A DNA stretch of 64,000 bases from Tubiluchus corallicola. Lineage: Eukaryota; Priapulida; Priapulimorpha; Priapulimorphida; Tubiluchidae. A program made the translations under genes and the position numbers. Every line of letters begins with the position of its first letter. Within the stretch, counting starts at the first letter, position 1. The stretch is taken from the NCBI GenBank assembly GCA_030141605.1, contig JAQGDQ010000510.1:86001-150000 (forward strand), in the 5' to 3' direction. Below, piece by piece: positions 34,394 to 47,130 of the stretch. A model generated the notes under the pieces. That model saw only the letters and a list, made by a program, of their open reading frames with translations. It was not told the origin of the DNA and did no database searches.

Positions 34394-37300
34394 ATGAACC
34401 CCCTTTTGCGGACAAACAAGTACAAAACTTTGTTTTTTAGCATGGCTTTCACTCTGTTTTTAATAAACATTTTAAATATTTCAGTAAATGAGAAAATCAG
34501 TAATTCATCTAATAGACTATCGTTCTTTACCATGTGGAATATCAATAAATTGCCTGCATTTACAATTGTCATGTTAACATACAAACGCAATGATTTGCTT
34601 AAAGAAGTACTTACTAGTTTTGCGAGTATGGACTCTGTAGAAAAGGTGATTATAGTTTGGCACAATATTGGTAAGTAAATTAGTAATTTAGTGTAATAAA
34701 TAAACACAATCACAGCCTTTTGTGGCTCTTCCGATCATAGACGAGAGGAAATTGTGATGGCAAATTCTAAAGAGGCCTATTAAAATGAGTGTTAATCCTG
34801 CTTAAGTTTTCTTGCAGTTAAAAATAAAGTGGCGGTTTTTGGATGGGTATCCTTGCTGTGGATAAATCTGTACCCAATATATACTTACAAAGCAAATAGC
34901 ATAAGTTAACTTGGACGGTTTTTTTAATAATTTTTCAGCATTTTTCACATTGATAAGAGAATTAAGCTTGGAGTACGTTCTTAATTTATTCTACAAATCA
35001 CTGGCATTGAATTTAAGAACTAATAAAAACTAGGATTTTTATTTACTTCAAAGCACATATATAATAGCTTAACCAGTCGGCTGTTGTATGAGGCCATGAA
35101 ACCCATGAACACTAATCTAGGCATAAAGCTTTGGCCTACTAATTTGGCGGTTTCAAACAAGTCAACATTTGACAGAGTCATAGGAGAACGGTTAACAGTC
35201 AAGAATTAACATAAAAAATATGAATGTATTTTGAAAGACCACAATGAGCAAAAAATTGAAAAATGATTTATGAACAAGGAATCAAGATGCTCAAACAGAC
35301 AACTTCAACAGTACAAACACGAGAGCAGGATGCAAGTAGAGCTGCAGATGACCTTAGGCAATATGGCAGGCGTGTGATTCCTCAAACAGATTTGGAAGAC
35401 ACCAACGAGCTAGTTCATGAATTATGTGTCCAAACTGGAGCACAGTAGGAAGCAGATGACAAGAGCACATCGCACAGTTTGCCAAAATCGAAATCTGGAC
35501 CTGCATTACTGTAAAATTCTCAAACGGAAATGTTTGTGATGCCGAACAAACCATGGTTATGGCAAGTAATTTAAGATTTTCACCCACGAAGAAAATGTAC
35601 ATAAATGAAAGCCTTACTAAACAACAGAAGAATCTACTGCTTCACCGACGCTAATGCAGGAAATAACTTCTGTTCATGTATGTGAGGAGCAAGTGTGGAG
35701 AAAATCATATTGTGTATATAGTATAATCGCAGCAAAACTAATTAACATTGGCAGAATGTGATTAGGCAATTCAATCAGTGAAAAATAAGTTGGACAGACT
35801 CTAAAACGATTTTTCTTGGTGTTTTAGGGGAAGTGGTGCCAAATTTTCTAACTCAAATAATGGAAAGTCGAGGAAAAGAATTGATTATAATTAAGCCACA
35901 AACAAATACCCTGGCAAATCGATGGAAAATTCCATCTAAGATAATGACAGAAGGTAAGCAGTATTTCACCCTTTGTAAACTTTATATTTATGAAGAGTTT
36001 TCTTGTGCTTTAATGGACACAGCCATGTTCATTTCTATAATTTATACATTTCAGCTGTATTAATTTGTGATGATGACACACTCATCGGTGAAGAAGACTT
36101 ATTAAGAGCATACGGTTTATGGAAATTTGTAAGTATGCAAACGACCAATTATGTATCTGGCATCATAATTCTACGGCATGCGAGCGCAAATAGTGCAACT
36201 ATTTCTCATGTTTGATTAACTTGCTGGCCATCGAGAAATTTCACTTTTTATACAATATTCGTTAATTTTGTTTTAATGAGTAATTTATTATAAAAGCAGC
36301 CCACAGATCTGCTAAGAGGGGTTCTTAAACTTTGTAATTTTTGTGTCAAGATAATTTGTGTGTGTATTTTCGATAAATTTATGAAGTGCTTTACGCTATT
36401 TTGTTCAGCAAATGAAGCATTTTTCTTGGGGTACTGAGGCATTTTTCTCAATTAAGTTAAATTATTTGACTTTTTAAAACCAAAACAGCCAGAATCCTCA
36501 AATAGCTGATAAAATATCCAAATAGCTAACAAGTATATGTTATTTACGCAAATGCTGGGCACAAACGTTTTTGTACGTTAATGATATTTGTAACGAACAT
36601 GAGTTAATTTCATGCAGCAGCAAGCCACACCTTAGCTGGAACAATAGGTTGCCATGGTGTTTGTGATGCGCAGCAGCGAGCCACAGCTTAGCTGGAACAA
36701 TAGGTTGCCATGGTGTTTGTGACACGCAGCAGCAAACCACAGCTTAGCTGGAACAATAGGTTGCCATGGTGTTTGTGACATGCAGCAGCGAACCACAGCT
36801 TAGCTGGAACAATAGGTTGCCATGGTGTTTGTGACACGCAGCTGCAAACCACAGCTTAGCTGGAACAATAGGTTGCCATAGTGTTTGTGATGCGCAGCAG
36901 CGAGCCACAGCTTAGCTGGAACAATAGGTTGCCATGGTGTTTGTGATGCGCAGCAGCGAGCCACACCTTAATGTTTTAAATTGCATTGTAGAGTCAGAAA
37001 TTATAGATGTAGTCAAACTTTTAAAAGCAATAAAGCAAAAGATGTTCACAATATCCATATGTCAATTGTTAAAAATGTAATAATGAGCACGGTAAGACCT
37101 TTGTCCCACATTTGAAACCTTTCTGAAGATGGAAAAGAAACCAGTTTACAAATTTTAGAACTGTGTCCTTCTTACCACAGATCTCAAAAACTTTAGAAAA
37201 ACTGTTTGCATACGGTCTCGAAAAAATTATTGAGAACGAAATCTTGAAGGATTGCCAACACTGATTCGAACCTCAGCTCTCAAATATGTTGTCTCTGAGT

Positions 37301-39680
37301 GAACTGGTAGAGAAAATCTCTTCTGTATTCTACAAAAAGAACACACAGTTGGTGTGTTCATAGACCTTGGAGGGACCACATCATTTCTTTTTTGGAAGTA
37401 TCATATCAATCTAGACAAAACTCTCTAAAAATGTATGTATTATGTGCGATGTATACATAAAGCATCTAAATCTTACACGAAAATTCCCAAAAAATTTTAA
37501 TCTGTTTTTTTTTGCATTGCCATATTTATACTATTGTTGGGGACTATGCGGTTGGGCTTATATGACAAGTATAAATCCAGTATTTTACTGCAGGAAAAGG
37601 GTGTCAGAACTATAAGTAAAGTTCGTTCAAGAGAGCACGCACATGAACTGTTCAATAATATAGAACCACTAAAATTGGCTGAAATAATAGATTTAGAAAT
37701 TCTGCTAATATTACATGCTGCAAATAGAGGCCATTTACTTGGAAATTTACCAAAGAGATTTTCATCATTTGCAAAATAGGTCTTATAACCTGCGACGTTT
37801 CTGCTGCTGTATGAGCACAGACGTAACTAAATGATTATAAATTAGGTAATGTTCGATTCAGAAAATCTCGACTATCCAATCATTCTATTTGTTTAAGCAC
37901 TTAAAAGAGATTTAATTGGAAAAAATTAAGAAAAACACGTACATTTTCAAGCACTCCAACATTGCCTATTGAGTAATTCAGTCTGGTTTATGCTTGAGTA
38001 TTGTTCAGGTAGGCAAATGCATTTCATACATCATGTTGCATGAAAATCAATTGTGTGAAACGTACAAAAATTGTCAAATATAATCACTGATTAGTGAGAC
38101 CAGTTTTACTTAAAACCCATACAAAAAGCAGTGGACGCTTACGGTCCTGAAGGCCCTGTATAATAGACAGTAAAACATAGTAAACATGTACTAGTAAAAA
38201 GTTAGGGCATACTGACGTAAAGTCAGCCAAATTTAGATATTATCAAACATTTCACTTGTATTTACAAAATAATTTTAAGCACAGTCTTAGCTGGCACATC
38301 ATTCGTTTGTCTGCTTAATACTAATTTTGTTCATTTCAGCTACCAAATCGAATATTTGGATTTGCCTGTCGTGCGCACACTATCGACCACGATGGTTTGT
38401 ATAGCTACGTTCCAACAACATTGCATGGCAAATACTCCATCATTCTTCCAGGTATGATTACCTTACTACAATGCAAACTGTCAAACATCTGTTGGCAAGT
38501 ACACCCTTTGTAACTTGACATTTGACAAACAGTTATTTGGTAAAATTCAGGGTCTACGGTTACTAACTAACTGAACTAAATTAGAGAAAACTAACTTAAT
38601 TTCCTTAATTTCTATCGAAATTCTACTTTGCTATATTTCAGTTTTCGCACGAAGTTAATTCACAGTGATGGGATCAAACATCGTCACCCTTCATTTGTCA
38701 CTGTGTGATTTTTTATAAGTAATGCGCAGGTTATCACAAACTCTCTAACAGTTGATGGGAGTTGATTTCCTGCCTAATGTGAATGCGCCGTGGCGTGTTC
38801 CTCTCGACAGTACTCGCAATGAACAGAGAATTAGTGTCAGCTTGTACTTTATGCTGGTGAGAATCTCAGAGCAAGTTTAAGCTCTCTAGACTTGGCACGC
38901 TTGCGAGTTAACTTGAAATATGGCTATTCTGACAGCTCCGTTACGCTTACTCTCACTTAAATTTTGAACAACTACTTATGAACCAGTTTTTCCTTCTAAC
39001 TTCTGCGAAATTCTCTGTCAATTTTTTTTCTCACAAGACAAAAATCTAAATTCCCGCCACCTATCGGTCAGATACTTTTTGTCTTTAGCATGTCAGCTTT
39101 ATAAATTCTATTGCTCTGGACATCTTAATATTCTTACTGTAGCATCTTGCCTTCAGTGGTAATTGGCCTTGTTTGAGGGCAACGTTATTTATGTTTCCAG
39201 TTTCTTAATTCAGAAGTTTTCATAATAATGTTTTCAATAAACGTTGCAATATCATCACTTAGCTCACTAAAAATTTCTGACTTTGTTTGCGAATCTTTTC
39301 CTGGAGTTTGTCACTAACTTCATACACATATTTTTACAGCTCCAATGTTGCTTCACCGAAGCTACTTCCACATCTTCAATAATTTCCCAGCGGCTGTTTT
39401 CCGGATGATAGACAAGTACAACAACTGCGATGACATTGCTGTAAACTTTGCTGTATCACTGTTCTTACAAGATTCACCAGGAATGTGTGTATTGCCTAGA
39501 AAACACAGAAGAATAGATAAATTGGGAAGGCACTTTAAAGGCTTACAGAATTCGTACAAGCATCATTATAACAGATCAAGGTGTCTTAATGAACTTGTTG
39601 AGATTTATGGTTTAATGCCATTGCATTATAATGACATTTTCGTTGCAACAATCAAAAGAAATACAAAACAACACATTTAA
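34394..39680 (+). CDS. EXTL2: EXTL2-like GT64 N-acetylhexosaminyltransferase, five exons
   Basis: A Golgi transferase of the exostosin-like GT64 family; EXTL2 adds GlcNAc/GalNAc to the glycosaminoglycan linker. Exons: 34394-34670, 35828-35953, 36055-36128, 38340-38451, 39340-39680. Every junction is GT-AG (GTAAGT, GTAAGC, GTAAGT, GTATGA donors) and the phases join without a break, giving 309 residues against 330 in human EXTL2. A signal anchor (FFSMAFTLFLINIL) is near residues 16-29; FTIVMLTYKRNDLLKEVL opens the domain; exon 2 holds EVVPNFLTQI and LANRWKIPSKI; exon 3 has ICDDDTLI with the DDD metal site; exon 4 has RIFGFACRAHTID and KYSIILP; exon 5 has LLHRSYFHIFNNFP and KYNNCDDIAVNFAVSLF, the GT64 acceptor-side motif. 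Introns 1 and 3 contain LINE fragments, and intron 3 also a 56-bp minisatellite. Confidence 0.92.
35263..35650 (+). mobile_element. LINE ORF1 remnant in intron 1 of the EXTL2-like gene
   Basis: REQDASRAADDLRQYGRRV, DTNELVHELCVQTGA, then in shifted frames SHSLPKSKSGPA, ITVKFSNGNVCDAE and KKMYINESLTKQQKNLL. The last is the conserved YINESLT tail of invertebrate LINE ORF1. It contains stops and two frameshifts and lies in the same orientation as the host gene. Confidence 0.7.
36612..36970. repeat. 56-bp minisatellite, 6+ copies
   Basis: CTTAGCTGGAACAATAGGTT recurs at 36631, 36687, 36743, 36799, 36855 and 36911, and a truncated CTTA copy at 36967, an exact 56-bp period. Units alternate between GATGCGCAGCAGCGAGCC and GACACGCAGCAGCAAACC forms. 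It lies in intron 3 of the EXTL2-like gene. Confidence 0.96.
37060..37780 (+). mobile_element. LINE RT and C-terminal remnant in intron 3 of the EXTL2-like gene
   Basis: The RT start reads SVLPQISKTLEKLFAYGLEK, IIENEILKDCQH, LSLSELVEKIS and VGVFIDLGG (about 37170-37375, several frames). It is followed, after loss of the catalytic blocks, by the C-terminal piece at 37534-37779: LLQEKGVRTISKVRSREHAH and LFNNIEPLKLAEIIDLEILL. The latter is the LQKRAIRII..A.YR.H..PLF motif common in L2/CR1-type LINEs. An internal deletion of the palm is evident. Confidence 0.75.
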
Positions 39681-42600
39681 TTTTTCCAAAAAATGCTCTT
39701 TGCAAAAAAAAGAAAGTTTCGTGTGCTATGAATAAGACATGAAGCTTTATGTAGCTTCAATGGTGAAAAGCATTTTGTGTCGAAGATCGTTTCCGATCAT
39801 TGTAAAGGTTAATTCTAGATACTCTGGTGCAGGTTGCAGATAAATATGAATAACAAAATGTAAATTTTTTGTTACATGTATTAGTTATTAAAGTGCGCTT
39901 ATTCCATTAATCTGAATCTAGTATCCCGTCAATATCATAATTTGTGAAAGTCGTAGTCTAATTTCGTCGCACACATCTGAGCTCAATATGTTCTTCATAA
40001 TGCGTCGTACCGATTATGATGAGATGTGTTTCTGATTGCTGCAGCCATTTGGGATAGAAATAGATAAAGGAATAGCAATTGTCTCAGGAATATTTCTTGC
40101 TGTTTGTAACATAAATGACGTAAAAGAAAAGGTCGTTCAAACTGATGCAGCAGTGTATCAAGAAAAATATGCGAAAGAATGACTTATAGCACTGCTACAA
40201 CATCATGATGTCTGATATTAAAAAAGTTCGTCATAAAATCAGGAGTGAGAGTGGAGGGGCTGCAAAATGTGAATTGACAAAAAATCTTGCGTGTTTAATA
40301 GAAGAATTATTAACAAGATTCGTCAACACTAGTGGAACTGATATTAGCGTACAGGAGCCTCAGATACATGCTCTATATTCAGTGACCCCCCCCCTGCCTG
40401 ACATGAGTTTGAAGTTTACTAACAGTGAAGAATTTGAAACAGCCGCTATTGTGTCTCACCGAAACCAACATTAATTTTGTGGGTAAGAAGTCTAGTGATG
40501 TATTTTACAGTGGCAGTACGCATTAGATATTTGAAGTCAATTTATATCAGATGATTGACTCCGACCCCTGGGGCTCTTAGGTCCGGTCAAACCTGCAACA
40601 ATAACTTACTTTTTAAATCAAGATGTGTAATAAATCTCAATCCTCCGAGTTTGCTAACTTGGCTTTGCAGTCAGCCTTTAACTATCCGTTAATGCTCCGT
40701 TGTCTACAGATAATCCGCTTTCAGTAGTAGTATGTACCTGTTACTTTTATGCCAGTAAAAAGATAAAGTTGACACTGCTGTAACAGTTGCGATTATTATA
40801 ATTTCATTTGCAATTTCTTCAAGGTTGAACCCTGCAATAGAACAACGATTTTCTCAATTAGTAAACTGAAACTACTGGCAGTTGAAAGCACTGATAGTTT
40901 TATCCAAGAAATAGCTAGCAAAACAGGAATTGAAATACGTAGCACGGACATTTCCGTTAGCATCGCGTTCCTGTAAAATCAGGAACTCCGCCTGTTACAG
41001 TCGGAGTCAAATAGTCAATAGTGTACAGTATAGTAGTCAAACGCTCCAAGAAATCTGTCAGGGACTCATTGTTTAAAAACAAGAAGAGCTGTCCTACTAC
41101 TGATGTAGTGGTCCACCAGAGCATATAATTTCGGATGACCCTAATTTGCCTGAGTATGTCCATCTTTGAGAAGCCATTATTCCTACAAGAAGTTCAACTA
41201 TCCAAACGAAAAAAAAAACAAGTAAAGTACCATGCTTTTTATTACCACAGCCGGCTTTGTTTCTGCCCAGAGGACGTCACCTGTTATGCATGGCACCATG
41301 AAATTTTCTGGGTTTAGACTAATAGGGACACAAAGTCATTTGCACACACAAAACGTTTACACTAAGAGTTTTGCACACACAGAACATTTGAACACTAGGA
41401 ACTTTTGACATAGAATATTTAGACACGTAGGCCTTAACCGTTTCGATACAAAAAGCAGCATTAGAATTCAGTAGGGAAATCGTAGGATTTAGCAACACTG
41501 GTTAGTTAATTATACTCTGTTCTTGAAGATGAGTGTATTGAAGCCGCGTTTGCACGTTTTTGTGTCTAGTAAAGTGTAGATGAAGCAAATGATGTGGTCA
41601 TGTTTCGCCCTACATTTAATAGTTCTCACATTATGCTTATGCAACATTAAGCCCTATTCATACTGTATGTTTAATTAATTGATATGTAGGATATTTAGCT
41701 ACTGGCAGTGATAGTTAATTGTATTATTAATTTTTGATATTTTGTTAGGATGTAGGCACCTACTAACAAACCCCCTTTTGAATTCCGTCTGACCCACTCT
41801 TGTCTGCCCTATCGCGGCTGTAATGCAGTGGCTAAGTCAAGGTTAACGATAGTGCACAGGTGAATAAAATTATAGCTGTTTAAGCGAGTGGCTTCTCGAT
41901 GAACTTCGTTCAACACTGTTTAGATAGAGACGGCAACTTGACACAGAACGAGACAGGTCGTTTACTCGTCTCTGTGAAGTTATATTTTTTTGAAGAGAAA
42001 TGCCGTACTAGAAAGTTTCACACAAGATATGGTGTGTATTGTACATGGTGATACTGTGAGAGCCTAGTTGTTGTAAGCTGTGGTCGTCAACCAGAGTTGT
42101 CCAGAGATGCTGGCTTGCAGTCTGCAGTGGAGGTACCCACTGACTGACAAATGGATCGACCTATTACAGAACCACATCCAGGGTGGTAACAGGTACTTTT
42201 CGCTTTTGTTACGATCGTAACTAACGTCGCACTGATAACGTAAACATCACGTATACTAGCCTAATGTTCTTCGATGCTACTTGCTGGGTAAAGACTAATT
42301 GGTAGTTTCTCTGACGAAGTTTGGAATCACAACTGTATTCAGACGCAGAGGTTACCACGTATTGCCACCGTTCTACAAACTGTTCGCTTTAAAGAAAAAG
42401 TGTTCCAAAAAAAACCTAGGTTCATAGCGGGCAGACATGAACTTTATTCAAACGTATATACCCTACTAACCCTAAGCTTTGTCAACGTTGCTATATTTTT
42501 GTTATTACTGAACTTTTGCTTAAACTAAATCTCTTTGAAATTTGTTGATGATTCAATTGTTTGATTAATTATTTTAATATCTGCCACTTCATCTTTCTTT

Positions 42601-42775
42601 TTCTTCAGACCCATTAGTATATAGGTCAAAGTCCCCGTATTTTTAACATCCGCCTTAGGCCGATCTGCATCCATACATTTAGTGACTATGATACTAGCTC
42701 CATTCCGTTATGAAATGTAAAACTAACGCAATATGCCCCTCTTTGATTCCCCTATAGGAAATACAAGGTCAGGGT
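39681..42775. other. Intergenic, one unidentified frame
   Basis: The 89-codon frame at 40205-40474 (KKVRHKIRSESGGAAKCELT, then LIEELLTRFVNTSGTD) looks like real but fragmentary coding sequence, possibly from an element; no family is recognised. 41330-41420 has a diverged repeat around TTTGCACACACA(A/G)AA. 41750-42775 might be a 5' LTR of the gag relic downstream, but no ends could be fixed. Confidence 0.3.
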
Positions 42776-42782
42776 CATCACA

Positions 42783-43782
42783 ATGGTGGCAGCGGTTTGA
42801 AAGTAATTGCCACAGTATAACAGTTGTAGCAATGGTTTGTCATAATTAATTTGACATCAGTTTACAGCAGTAGGAGTGATTGTTTTTCTTCATTCTAGTA
42901 CATGCGAACTTTGTAATTTGCGTCGTTTTTGTGAGTTTCAAGTTTTAGCAACTAAACTTTAGGAAAGAGCTGTCTATCATTGCAAGAAATTTGATATCTA
43001 TGTTGGTAATACTAATCAGTTCATACTGAGTTGTACCGTAAATCATAAATGCCTAATATCTGCAATTTTTACTAGACTGATAAAACCCTATGCTTGTTTA
43101 TGCTAAAATACCTGTTTTGTGTGTCACCACGTGATTTTCTATTTACGGTTAAGTTTTGTGTTTTCAAGGTAATAAGTTGTTATTGCGTGAATGCCCGTAC
43201 ATAGGTGTATTTGACATAGTAACTGGCTTCATAGTATTTGCGTGGAAATTTTTCTCTGGCTATAGATCCCTGAAATACACAGTGCAAACAGACTTTCTTA
43301 TAAAGCACTGTCTGAACTTAGCGCATAAATTACCATAGCATTACTTGTGCGTATTTTGCCTTAGTCTATTTTAAGCGTTTTTTTCTGCTTACCTATACAG
43401 TTACTACAGTATAACTCTTGTGAATTAGCAACCTTATCCAATACATTAATACATTCACTCAAACAATTAATACATAATGCCATCTAAAATTGTTTTGACG
43501 ATAGAAGTTGAACTTTTGGAAACAGCAAAATCATTTGGTTAACCACCATCAGGTAGCAAGCAAGAACTAATAACTCGCATATTAGCATTCCAGAATTTTG
43601 TTGCATCTGACATTCCTGATGAAGTTAGTCCTGATGAAGGCACAGTTCAGGAAGGAGATGTTAGTCCCCCTGATACGCAGCTGACACAGCAGACTGCACG
43701 TGACGACGAGGGTGCTACGGCCGAGCTCCCTGTCACATATTACATATGTTTTATTACATATGGGCGAGGTACCGCCGGCTAA
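42783..43782 (+). mobile_element. LTR-retrotransposon gag relic with SAP box and possible primer-binding site
   Basis: The frame from ATG 43477 to TAA 43782 (102 codons) starts MPSKIVLTIEVELLETAKSF, then an internal TAA (43540-43542), then PPSGSKQELITRIL. The LL..AKSFG...GSKQELITRIL pattern is a SAP DNA-binding box as seen at the N-terminus of some metazoan gag proteins. An acidic Asp/Glu/Thr-rich stretch follows. About 690 bp upstream, CACAATGGTGGCAGCGG (from about 42778) resembles an LTR end followed by a tRNA-primer site beginning TGG. No pol genes follow. The SAP box is moderately secure; the primer site is inference. Confidence 0.5.
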
Positions 43783-44280
43783 TGTCTTCACTAGACATGC
43801 AATAGAATGCATTACAATAAGCATTAGATAGATATCTTTTAACATCAGTAGAACAGTAGCTGAATATTCTAATAAGTAGGTTTGCGCGACAGTAGTATCT
43901 TTGATTGACAATGTCTAGGTTGCAAATTCGGTTACAATTCGAAATAAGAGATTCATACATTTCGAATCACTTAATTATTAATTAGTAAAAATCCGTGGTT
44001 AAACACTTCTCACTCCGTAATTATCACGTCTTTAAACTCGCACGCACACGCACGTAAGCAACCATCCACCTAGGATACTTATGCCATAATAACGCCATCT
44101 AACTCAACGTAAAGCCCCAATACCCAGTTGTTAAGGCCCCGACTCACACGCAACAGCTTAGAGGTGCCAATGAAACTTGAGGGTTATTCTACTTTACAAG
44201 TTGGAGGGGTGAAAACAACATAAAATAAAAATAAAATTCCCGGGTCCATAAACCACTCAGCGTTACAACACCCACTATAC
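43783..44280. other. Intergenic, nothing recognised
   Basis: Follows the gag relic. No further retroviral-type domain is visible in any frame. Confidence 0.35.
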
Positions 44281-44284
44281 TAAT

Positions 44285-44336
44285 ACAGGAATTGGTTAAT
44301 GCTTTCTAACACAGGAATTGGTTAATGCTTTAGTAA
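44285..44336. repeat. 26-bp tandem duplication
   Basis: ACAGGAATTGGTTAATGCTT begins at 44285 and again at 44311, a direct duplication at the upstream edge of a LINE fragment. Confidence 0.9.
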
Positions 44337-44389
44337 GAAAGAATAGTATATGAAATTGTCTAGCACGTTTCCAGGTGAAAGCCTCATGG

Positions 44390-45560
44390 AGAGATCTTTG
44401 AAATTTAAATCTGGTATAAGACAGACAGGGAGCATCGGCGTCTGCTTTTTTATTTATAGTATTCATTGATAAATTATTGAGTATGCTTGAAAATAAATTC
44501 GCACCAGCAATTATTATTGATAGGATATATTGTGCATGCTGATAATACTGTAGTGTTTATCAAAAAATTATGGGCAATGGGGCGCTTGTTTAAAGAGAAA
44601 AAAATGAAGGTTAGCCGGTCATAGTTTGATATCATGGTATATAGCGCAAAAATTTGTCAGTGATAAAGACCCCATTGTATTGCAACTTGGTGTTGTGAAA
44701 GCAAATCGAAAGCGATGTATTTAGATGTGTTATTACTGATAAAGGTGATGCGGATGGCAATGCTATTCTAGCGATAAAACAAAATCTGTCGAATTTAACT
44801 GCAACGTTTGTGAAGAGCACCTTTGCATGTGGCAAAGTGCATTTCAGAAGCATGTGATCAGTCTACACTGTTACATGACCGTGAAACATGGAGGAAAAGC
44901 ACACAAAGCAGTACATATCTGACAAAAAAATATGAATGCTTTCAAAATTATGTTGAAGTAAGAAGCTTGCAATGATATAATTGATATTGAAACTAATATG
45001 AATTGTGTGGAAGGGTTAATAAAAGCAACACTTTAGGAAAAGACAAAAGAATTAAACACGACGTCATGGGAAATAAAATTTGTAATAATGCCTTAAACGA
45101 AAATCTAGATTATCTTTATCAGTATGAGAATATGTTAATAAATAACAGGATGTTCAAAAGTAAAGATATAATGATTATATTAATAATGAATGTTAATCGC
45201 TATAAACAGCGAAACTGAAAACTAGTGAAACAACAAAAAGGAAATTTGATAGACGATTAGATACTGGCTGTAAAGTACTTCTAGTAAAGATAGTATCAAT
45301 TATCAGTTAGCTAATAATGGGGTTCCAGATGGTCAACGTATTGAAATTACAAAATTAATAACGAGTTCGCATGACTTAAGAGGGGAACAGGAAGGTGGGA
45401 GCGGCTAACAAAAGAAGAAAGAAAGTGTTTAATATGTAACACAGAAATAGTAGAAAATGTACAACGTTTTTGATTGATTGTAATACATTAAGAGACACAA
45501 GGAAAAATAATTACAGGTTTGGTGGACTTGGCGGACAGCAATGATTGTGTTATATTTAGT
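44390..45560 (+). mobile_element. LINE reverse transcriptase and C-terminal remnant
   Basis: Shifted pieces in order on the plus strand: FKSGIRQ and GASASAFLFIVFIDKLLSML (about 44405-44490; RT block with GIRQGAS), YIVHADNTVVFIKKLW (about 44530; catalytic YADD decayed to HADN), and at the end TGRWERLTKEERKCLICNTE with IVENVQRFLIDC (about 45385-45480), the C..C...VE..HFL..C knuckle of LINE ORF2. The region between is heavily decayed. It belongs to the GIRQG-type RT group, not the GVPQG type of the 12.8-16.1 kb element. Confidence 0.7.
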
Positions 45561-46585
45561 CAAGGGTAGAAAGTGACTTATAATGCTTAATCACTGGTCC
45601 AGCACCCCAAGGTTCTGAGCTGTGCGAGTAGATGATCCTTAAAATAACTTCTGTTCTGTTTTTCTACACATCAATACAGTTTGTCATAGTTTTCTTTTGT
45701 TTATAGTTTTCATACTCTCTGTTACACTTTTTTTTACTGTTCTGTTAAGTGAAACATCACCAAAAGCATGAATTAAAGAATAATATTTAGATTAATATTT
45801 TCTTATATCTCTCAAAAATTTCGACAACAAGCAGTTAATTAATTTATTAGCAGCTGATAATACAATTAAAAAATTAATTAAAAAGGGTTTTTGTTTTTCT
45901 TTTCTGCACTGAGGGTGCTGGATGAAAGTTCATGATCTCGAATGTTGCCATCATAGAAAATTGATAAGAATCACTGCTCTAGAGTCCAAACTTCCAATTA
46001 TAGCATTACTTCATGAAGGCGCATGTGTATTCGATATCTGTGTTTCTTCAGTTTCCCTTTATGCAATAGGCTGTCTGAAAACCCTCACGCTCAGCACCTG
46101 TTTAGCTACACATTTCATGCGCTACCATATCAGTTATTGCTGAGTTTATCGGTCCATACTGGCTGACGTAGTCGGGCTGACTCTTTTTGTAAGGTCTCTG
46201 GAACAAGAAAATAAAGCATATAACAGTCGAAAGAAGTTGCTCTACTTTTGGTTAGTACACACATTCCAGATTCCAACAAAAGTACAGCATAGATACAGCG
46301 ACACGCAAAAAAGCCTAATCATTGAAGGGGCAGACACATTCAAAGCTAATTTTATTATATTTATAAACCCACTTAAAGTGACTTTTATTATTGTCGTTGA
46401 CAGCCCATTGAACGTAACTTCTTACAACACAATTTAAATAAAATTAAAATGTGATTGCGAAAGAGGAATGACTTTCAATAAAAAAAAACGGGGTCTGTTA
46501 TTTTTACTAATAAAAGTACTACTTTTAGACACCCGATCTGCTTTTGCTGTAAAGTAAAATAGAAAAATTTGTCAAACAAACATTT
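45561..46585. other. Intergenic, nothing recognised
   Basis: The frames at 45922-46143 and 46237-46437 have no domain. No repeats. Confidence 0.35.
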
Positions 46586-46589
46586 AGGA

Positions 46590-46745
46590 TTAATCTTAAC
46601 TAGCATTCTATCTTGGAAAACACATATTGCCAGTATTGTATCTAAAACCTCTAAAGTCTAAAAGGTTATATCCTTCTTGAAGAGTTAAATTCAAACTTAA
46701 CAAGCATTCATTAGATAACAATATAAGATAACTATATAAGTCACA
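46590..46745 (+). mobile_element. LINE RT thumb fragment
   Basis: HLGLILTSILSWKTHIASIV followed by SKTSKV is the LGV.LD..LSWK.HI..I..K.S motif after the RT catalytic domain. The frame breaks soon after. Only this short block is recognisable. Confidence 0.6.
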
Positions 46746-47130
46746 CGCAAGGCCCTTGCAGGAATACTTTGATGTGTTTGTGGGAATGGAACGGCGTCAT
46801 GTTCTGCAGCAATATCATGCTGATTGTTTCTAAAGCACTACATGGTTCGAGCCATGAGACGCTGCTACTTGAATAAGTCTGGGAGAGTTCGCCAGTTCGA
46901 AGATACATGCATACATTTTCCAGGTTCAGTAAAATACTCAGTGGAAATGCTATTAAATACTTTACTAATATTGTAACTAAAAGAGTGCATGGGCCACTTC
47001 GAAATGTACATTGTCTTACACCAACGAGATATAGGAGAAGTTATTTTAAAAGTGAGCTTCACTTCGCCTCACCTTTCTCGTCATCCATCTTAATGGCTTC
47101 AAATAAATGTTTAGTTCATGACAGGACTGT

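Noticed and set aside
34258-34713. 151-codon minus frame over exon 1 of the EXTL2-like gene
   Set aside because: Shadow of the coding exon on the other strand; no domain of its own.
41750-42783. 5' LTR for the SAP-gag relic
   Set aside because: The putative end (..CATCACA) needs a TGTGATG-type start, which was not found upstream; no target duplication.
46840-46870. tRNA-like GGTTCGAGCC near 46843
   Set aside because: No acceptor stem, D-arm or anticodon arm can be formed around it; no convincing tRNA was found anywhere in the window.
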